A stretch of 11,193 nt of DNA, taken from an uncultured Bacilli bacterium. Lineage in GTDB: Bacteria; Bacillota_I; Bacilli_A; RFN20; CAG-826. This document shows positions 7,935 to 11,193 of the stretch, piece by piece. The translations under genes and the position numbers were made by a program. The stretch spans positions 1 through 11,193 of the forward strand of contig CAKPJO010000042.1 of assembly GCA_934162685.1 (NCBI GenBank). Direction: 5' to 3'. Under the pieces are notes generated by a model. The model was not told where the DNA came from, made no database searches, and saw nothing but the letters and a program-made list of their open reading frames with translations. Numbering within the stretch: the first letter of the stretch is position 1; every line of letters begins with the position of its first letter.

Positions 7935-8813
7935 TTATTTAATTTGGCTCATTACTTCAGCAGCAAAGTCATCTTTACGTTTTTCAATACCTTCGCCAAC
8001 CATGTAACGTACGAATTTAACAACATTAACACCACGACTATTTAAGAACTTGCCAACTGTGGTTCCTGGTTCTAATAAATAATCTTGTTCATAAAGTGTT
8101 GTTTCAGAAAGTTGTTTGTTAACTTTACCTTCGATAATTTTAGCAACAACTGCTTCTGGTTTTCCTGCTAATTTTTCATCAGTCTTAGCAGCTTCCATTT
8201 GAATAGCTTTTTCATGTTCTAATACATCAGCTGGAATATCAGCTTTTGTGATATATAATGGGTTATTAGCAGCGATGTGCATTGCTAAGCCTTTAACATC
8301 ATCACAAGCCTTATCAGTAACAACTAAAACAGAAATTTTACCTTTCATGTGGATGTAAGTACCAATTGCTTGTCCTTCAGAAGCTTCAACAACTTCAAAA
8401 CGACGTAAATCTAATTTTTCACCAATTTTAACAGTGGCGTTAGTAAATAAATCCTTAATTTCTGCATTTTCTTTTGCTTCTTCAACAGTAGCAATATTGT
8501 TATGCATAATAACTCTAGCTGTTTCTTGAACTAATTCATTAAATGCATCACTTTTAGAAACGAAGTCTGTTTCACAGTTAACTTCAATGATAATTGCTTT
8601 TCCACATTTATCACATGATTTAACAAATGTTAAACCTTCAGCAGCAATACGGCTTGCTTTTTTAGCTGCTTTAGCGATACCTTTTTCTCTTAACCAGTCA
8701 CATGCTTTATCGATGTCACAATCGCACTCTTCTAATGCTTTTTTGCAATCCATCATACCAGCACCGGTACGTTCTCTTAAAACTTTAATTAATTCAATAA
8801 TTGGTTTTGCCAT
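7935..8813 (-). CDS. tsf: Elongation factor Ts
   Basis: Guanine nucleotide exchange factor that releases GDP from EF-Tu. The 292-residue protein has the N-terminal UBA-like domain with ELIKVLRERTGAGMMDCKKAL (residues 7-27, EF-Tu contact), then IAKAAKKASRIAAEGL, the TDFV motif at 82-85 that inserts into EF-Tu, the dimerisation core with MHIAANNP, and the C-terminal YLLEPGTTVGKFL. The start ATG is two bases after the rpsB stop, with AGAGG ten bases upstream inside the rpsB end. The odd point is cysteine content: Cys23, 30, 32, 38, 67, 70 and 80 lie in the first 80 residues, including a CDKCGK pair just before the core. Confidence 0.97.
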   Translation of the reverse strand: MAKPIIELIKVLRERTGAGMMDCKKALEECDCDIDKACDWLREKGIAKAAKKASRIAAEGLTFVKSCDKCGKAIIIEVNCETDFVSKSDAFNELVQETARVIMHNNIATVEEAKENAEIKDLFTNATVKIGEKLDLRRFEVVEASEGQAIGTYIHMKGKISVLVVTDKACDDVKGLAMHIAANNPLYITKADIPADVLEHEKAIQMEAAKTDEKLAGKPEAVVAKIIEGKVNKQLSETTLYEQDYLLEPGTTVGKFLNSRGVNVVKFVRYMVGEGIEKRKDDFAAEVMSQIK

Positions 8814-8815
8814 TT

Positions 8816-9742
8816 TTATTTTTCCTCTTCAGCTTTTGGAGCTGTTTCTTCTTTGTTTACTCTTTTTCTAGGTGCTCTACGTGCAGGTTTTTCTTCTTTA
8901 GCATCTTCTTCAACTTTCTTTTCTTCTTCTTTTAAAGCATCATTCATAGAAACTTCTGCATCGTCTTCATCTTTAGTATAAGCAACGATTGTTTGTCCGC
9001 CTTTAGCTTCAACAATAGCGTCTGCTAATACTGCTAAGATTAAATGTACTGAACGAATAGCGTCATCATTTGCAGGAATTGCATAATCTACTTCATCTGG
9101 ATCAGCATTTGTATCACAAATACCAAATACAGGGATTCCTAATTTACGACCTTCTGCAACTGCATTGTGTTCCATACGTGGATCAACAACGATGATTGCG
9201 TTAGGTACTTTACGCATTTCTTTGATACCTTCTAAGTTTTTCATTAATTTTTCTTGTTCTTTCTTTAAAAGAGCAACTTCTTTCTTAGGTAAGACATCAA
9301 ATGTACCATCATCAGCCATTTTTTCTAAATCTTTTAAATGACGGATTGAGTTAGATAAAGTTTTGAAGTTTGTTAATGTACCACCTAACCAACGATTTGT
9401 GATGTAGAATGAACCAGAACGGTTTGCTTCTTCAATAACTTCTTCTTGGACTTGTTTTCTTGTTCCAACAAATAAAACTTTACCTCCATCTAATACGATT
9501 TGTTTTAAAGCTGCATATGCTTCTTCAATTTTAGCTGCAGTTTTTTGGAGATCGATAATATAAACTCCATTTCTTGCACCAAAAATGTATTTTTGCATTT
9601 TTGGGTTCCATCTTCTTGTTGGGTGACCAAAGTGTGCACCAGCTTCAAGAAGTTTTTTCATTGTTATGACAGGTGTACCTTCTTCAGGCATAGCTTGTTC
9701 CATAACGTTTTCTTCTACTACGACTTCTTCTTTTTCGCTCAT
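8816..9742 (-). CDS. rpsB: 30S ribosomal protein S2
   Basis: Component of the small ribosomal subunit, bound late in assembly near S1 and the platform. The core is unmistakable: TMKKLLEAGAHFGHPTRRWNPKM at 27-49, FGARNGVYIIDLQKT, FVGTRKQVQE, RWLGGTLTNFKT, PNAIIVVDPRMEHNAVAE, IPVFGICDTNADPD and IPANDDAIRS. At 308 residues it is longer than the usual 230-260: it has a 26-residue acidic N-terminal extension and a roughly 52-residue charged tail (257-308), Glu/Lys-rich with a basic patch ARRAPRKR. The start is fixed by a strong AAGGAGG nine bases upstream; no comparable site precedes the internal Met14, Met18 or Met28. It is the first gene of the translation operon and has its own promoter and a leader of about 117 bases. 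Confidence 0.97.
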   Translation of the reverse strand: MSEKEEVVVEENVMEQAMPEEGTPVITMKKLLEAGAHFGHPTRRWNPKMQKYIFGARNGVYIIDLQKTAAKIEEAYAALKQIVLDGGKVLFVGTRKQVQEEVIEEANRSGSFYITNRWLGGTLTNFKTLSNSIRHLKDLEKMADDGTFDVLPKKEVALLKKEQEKLMKNLEGIKEMRKVPNAIIVVDPRMEHNAVAEGRKLGIPVFGICDTNADPDEVDYAIPANDDAIRSVHLILAVLADAIVEAKGGQTIVAYTKDEDDAEVSMNDALKEEEKKVEEDAKEEKPARRAPRKRVNKEETAPKAEEEK

Positions 9743-9777
9743 TTTATGAGTCCTCCTTTTGTTTTTTCCTCCACCAT
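9739..9777 (-). other. 12-codon upstream reading frame overlapping the rpsB start
   Basis: An ATG at 9777 opens MVEEKTKGGLIK and stops at TGA 9741-9739, overlapping the rpsB start codon as ATGA. A possible ribosome site, AAGGGG, lies 11 bases upstream. The frame runs through the rpsB Shine-Dalgarno sequence, so ribosomes translating it would cross that site and end exactly at the rpsB start. Its Glu, Lys and Gly codons arise naturally from purine-rich ribosome-site DNA, so chance is a serious alternative. Confidence 0.22.
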
Positions 9778-9859
9778 TTCGAACATGTCCCCTTAATTAG
9801 TTTTCTTAAGACACGAGACATGAATCCATGATGTGTGTAGTCCTGATTTTTTTCAGGCC
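9743..9859 (-). promoter_or_regulatory. Structured 5' leader of the rpsB mRNA
   Basis: From the predicted transcript start (9859 or 9858) to the rpsB ATG are about 117 bases. The leader opens with a hairpin, CCTGA-A6-TCAGG (9857-9842). Next, CATGTCTC (9822-9815) can pair with GGGACATG (9791-9784) in an 8-base-pair helix with one G-U pair. That helix is topped, after a GTGT bulge, by CTTAA/TTAAG with a nine-base loop. The same CATG (9822-9819) can instead pair with an upstream CATG (9830-9827), extended by ACAC/GTGT (9836-9833 with 9814-9811). Downstream lie two purine-rich stretches, GGAGG (9773-9769) and AAGGAGG. S2 is known to control its own operon in several bacteria, so an autoregulatory leader is a reasonable inference. 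I do not recognise a named RNA family. Confidence 0.45.
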
Positions 9860-9864
9860 AAATT

Positions 9865-9893
9865 ATTCTATCATAGTAAGTATTACTATGCAA
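9865..9893 (-). promoter_or_regulatory. rpsB promoter with extended -10
   Basis: On the minus strand TTGCAT (9893-9888), a 17-base spacer and TAGAAT (9870-9865) make a sigma-A type promoter. The -10 matches TATAAT at five of six positions and is preceded by TG plus one base (TGA), an extended -10 that can compensate for the poor -35. Transcription would start near 9858. It sits between the terminator of the upstream gene and the rpsB leader. Confidence 0.7.
9872..9890 (-). repeat. Perfect inverted repeat filling the rpsB promoter spacer (operator candidate)
   Basis: CATAGTAA-TAC-TTACTATG: two perfect 8-base arms around a 3-base centre. It fills nearly the whole space between the -35 and -10 boxes, overlapping the -35 by three bases and covering the TG of the extended -10. 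It lies upstream of the transcript start, so it would act as DNA, not as an RNA hairpin. The bound protein is unknown. Confidence 0.6.
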
Positions 9894-9915
9894 TTGTTTT
9901 TTGCTTAAACTATAC

Positions 9916-9941
9916 AAAAAAAGAGGAATATTTCATCCCCT
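9916..9941 (-). terminator. Intrinsic terminator of the small membrane-protein gene
   Basis: On the minus strand AGGGGA (9941-9936) pairs with TCCTCT (9927-9922), with one G-U pair and an 8-base loop. It is followed directly by a T-run (seven T counting the last stem base). It lies 43 bases after the stop of the gene at 9985-10431 and isolates that gene from rpsB. The stem is short but the U-tract is strong. Confidence 0.7.
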
Positions 9942-9984
9942 AAAAGTATTATGCTTTTGTAACTTAAATTTATTGATTTTAGTT

Positions 9985-10431
9985 TTACTCTTCTATTTTG
10001 TTTTCTTCGTTTGATGTTTGATTAACCACTTGTTTAGTGGCCACTTTTTTATTTTCTGATTTAATGTAAGAGAATAATACTAATGCTGATAGACCCACTG
10101 CAATAACAATGTCCAACACCATATTTAAAACTACTTTAGAATTTGCTAGAGCTAAGCTAAGGTCAACGCCTTCTCTAGCACACATGATAACAACACTTAA
10201 AAACTCCGCTAAAAAGATTTCAAAAAACGCTATTAATGAAGCAGAAACGTAAATAACCTTGCTATTATCATTTGGATTAAACTTTTTGTAAATTACGATA
10301 ATTGCTAATCCCATTAAAGCTCCTACTAATCCAGCAATAATACCAGCAAAAACATACAAAACAATCCATAATCCAACAACTGCTAAAGATGCTAAGATAC
10401 CTAGCAAATAGCCTTTTACTTTATTTGACAT
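9985..10431 (-). CDS. Small four-helix membrane protein of unknown function
   Basis: I do not recognise this 148-residue protein with certainty. It has four predicted membrane segments (about 8-28, 29-47, 60-82 and 101-122); the first two are Gly/Ala-rich and separated by almost no loop. A short polar stretch, YKKFNPNDNSK (48-58), follows, and the tail from 124 is charged and hydrophilic (Lys, Asn, Glu). The third segment contains two Glu (71 and 76). There is no signal peptide cleavage site or catalytic motif. The Gly-rich N-terminal pair recalls small uncharacterised membrane proteins of clostridia (weak impression only). GAGG lies seven bases before the ATG, its promoter is just upstream and a terminator follows, so it is a single-gene unit. 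In Bacillus this position, between codV and rpsB, holds hslV, hslU and codY, which are not here. Confidence 0.8.
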   Translation of the reverse strand: MSNKVKGYLLGILASLAVVGLWIVLYVFAGIIAGLVGALMGLAIIVIYKKFNPNDNSKVIYVSASLIAFFEIFLAEFLSVVIMCAREGVDLSLALANSKVVLNMVLDIVIAVGLSALVLFSYIKSENKKVATKQVVNQTSNEENKIEE

Positions 10432-10454
10432 ATATAGTCCTCACTTTCAAATAT

Positions 10455-10483
10455 ATGCTAACTTACTCAAAACATTTTGTCAA
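10455..10483 (-). promoter_or_regulatory. Promoter of the small membrane-protein gene
   Basis: A consensus -35, TTGACA (10483-10478), a 17-base spacer and TAGCAT (10460-10455, four of six matches) read on the minus strand. Transcription would begin near 10448 and give a leader of about 17 bases containing the GAGG ribosome site. A small inverted repeat, CAAAA-TG-TTTTG (10479-10468), begins within the -35 box. No clear terminator is visible between the xer stop codon and this promoter. Confidence 0.65.
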
Positions 10484-10503
10484 AGAAAAATAAGATTACA
10501 ATT

Positions 10504-11193
10504 TTACTTTTTAATTTTGGCTCTTGGATGGGCAATATCATATTCCTTTTTCATTGCTTCGGTAGTTACATGTGTATAAATTTGTGTGGTAGAAATTGAA
10601 GCATGTCCTAACATTGTTTGAATAACTCTTAAATCCGCTCCACGCTCTAATAACCCGGTAGCAAATGTGTGGCGTAACATATGCGGATGTAAGCCTAAAA
10701 ATATACCTGTCTTTTTTTCAACCTGAGTTAAGATATATTCAAGACCGCGCAAAGTTAATTGTTCTCCTTTACTATTTAAAAACAATTTAGTTGATATATC
10801 TTCGCTCGTTGACTTCGCAAGTAGTTGTGGTCTTAAATGCTTATAATAAGACATCAATGCTTTTTGACATTCTAAAGAAAATGGAACAATTCTTTCTTTA
10901 GAGCCTTTACCAATTACCTTAATTATTCTTCCTTTAAAATCCACATCACTAACATTTATATTTACTAATTCTGATCCACGAAATCCAGAAGCATAAAGAA
11001 GTTCAATGATTGCTTGATCTCTTTCCATCAATTCATCTTTTCTTTCTTTATTGGCCTCCAATAATTTTTCCACAGATTCATCAAATAAAATTTTAGGATA
11101 CTTTATTTCTGCTTTCGGTGAAGTAACAGCAATAAATGGATTATATTTTACATATTTATTTTTTTCTAAAAAATCATAAAAACTTCTTAATCC
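10504..11193 (-). CDS. xerC: Xer-type tyrosine recombinase, XerC/CodV-like (5' end beyond the right edge)
   Basis: Site-specific recombinase that probably resolves chromosome dimers at dif together with a partner Xer protein. The frame stays open to the window edge: 229 residues are visible of about 300, so roughly the first 70 residues of the SAM-like DNA-binding domain are missing. The visible part starts in its last helix (LRSFYDFLEKN). The catalytic domain is complete, with all six family residues in visible-part numbering: Arg72 (GFRGSEL), Lys96 (GKGSKER), His171 and Arg174 (HMLRHTFAT), His197 (MLGHASI) and the nucleophile Tyr206 (TTQIYTH). The sequence alone does not cleanly separate XerC from XerD; I prefer XerC/CodV because codV lies upstream of rpsB in Bacillus. 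The GTG at 11073 is internal and not the true start. Confidence 0.88.
   Translation of the reverse strand, partial: GLRSFYDFLEKNKYVKYNPFIAVTSPKAEIKYPKILFDESVEKLLEANKERKDELMERDQAIIELLYASGFRGSELVNINVSDVDFKGRIIKVIGKGSKERIVPFSLECQKALMSYYKHLRPQLLAKSTSEDISTKLFLNSKGEQLTLRGLEYILTQVEKKTGIFLGLHPHMLRHTFATGLLERGADLRVIQTMLGHASISTTQIYTHVTTEAMKKEYDIAHPRAKIKK

Noticed and set aside
8587..8871. Plus-strand open frame of 94 codons opposite tsf/rpsB
   Set aside because: Antisense shadow of two highly conserved genes; hydrophobic only because it mirrors Lys/Glu codons.
9545..9796. Plus-strand open frame of 83 codons opposite the rpsB start
   Set aside because: Antisense to the acidic S2 N-terminus and the ribosome-site region, giving Phe runs; no initiation signals.
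11071..11073. GTG at 11073 as the start of the Xer gene
   Set aside because: The frame continues upstream with conserved Xer sequence (LRSFYDFLEKN) to the window edge, so this is an internal Val codon.

Overview
The window is a single-strand gene block: every supported gene lies on the minus strand, so transcription runs from the right edge to the left. The DNA is very AT-rich, has strong AGGAGG-type ribosome binding sites and carries PolC, the DNA polymerase III of low-GC Gram-positive bacteria. The order xerC/codV - rpsB - tsf - pyrH - frr - uppS - cdsA - dxr - rseP - polC is the core block of Bacillota (compare Bacillus subtilis codV ... rpsB-tsf-pyrH-frr-uppS-cdsA-dxr-rasP-proS-polC). The base composition, short spacers and many cysteine codons point to a host-associated, probably anaerobic Bacilli or Mollicutes-related lineage (inference). 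TGA acts as a stop: cdsA ends in a TGA that overlaps the dxr ATG as ATGA, so the code is the standard bacterial one and not the mycoplasma one.

Layout from right to left. At 11193-10504 is the 3' three quarters of a Xer tyrosine recombinase. At 10431-9985 a small four-helix membrane protein of unknown function has its own promoter and terminator. At 9943-9743 lies a regulatory region with a terminator, an rpsB promoter whose spacer is filled by a perfect inverted repeat, and a structured mRNA leader. At 9742-6601 is the translation operon rpsB-tsf-pyrH-frr, with a stem-loop between tsf and pyrH and a good intrinsic terminator after frr. At 6425-1 is the envelope/isoprenoid operon uppS-cdsA-dxr-rseP, its genes joined by stop/start overlaps, followed after 20 bases by polC, which runs off the left edge.

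Functionally, rpsB and tsf supply ribosomal protein S2 and EF-Ts, pyrH supplies UDP, and frr recycles ribosomes. Dxr commits carbon to the MEP isoprenoid pathway, UppS builds the C55 lipid carrier for wall polymers, CdsA makes CDP-diacylglycerol for phospholipids, and RseP is a site-2 membrane protease. PolC replicates the chromosome, and the Xer protein probably resolves chromosome dimers.

No prophage, insertion sequence, CRISPR array, tRNA or rRNA was seen, and no obvious new multi-gene system. The most interesting points are regulatory or at residue level: the operator-like palindrome and refoldable leader of rpsB, a 12-codon upstream reading frame overlapping the rpsB start, a Ser-to-Cys change in the phosphate-binding motif of Dxr, and unusual cysteines in EF-Ts and in the RseP PDZ region.
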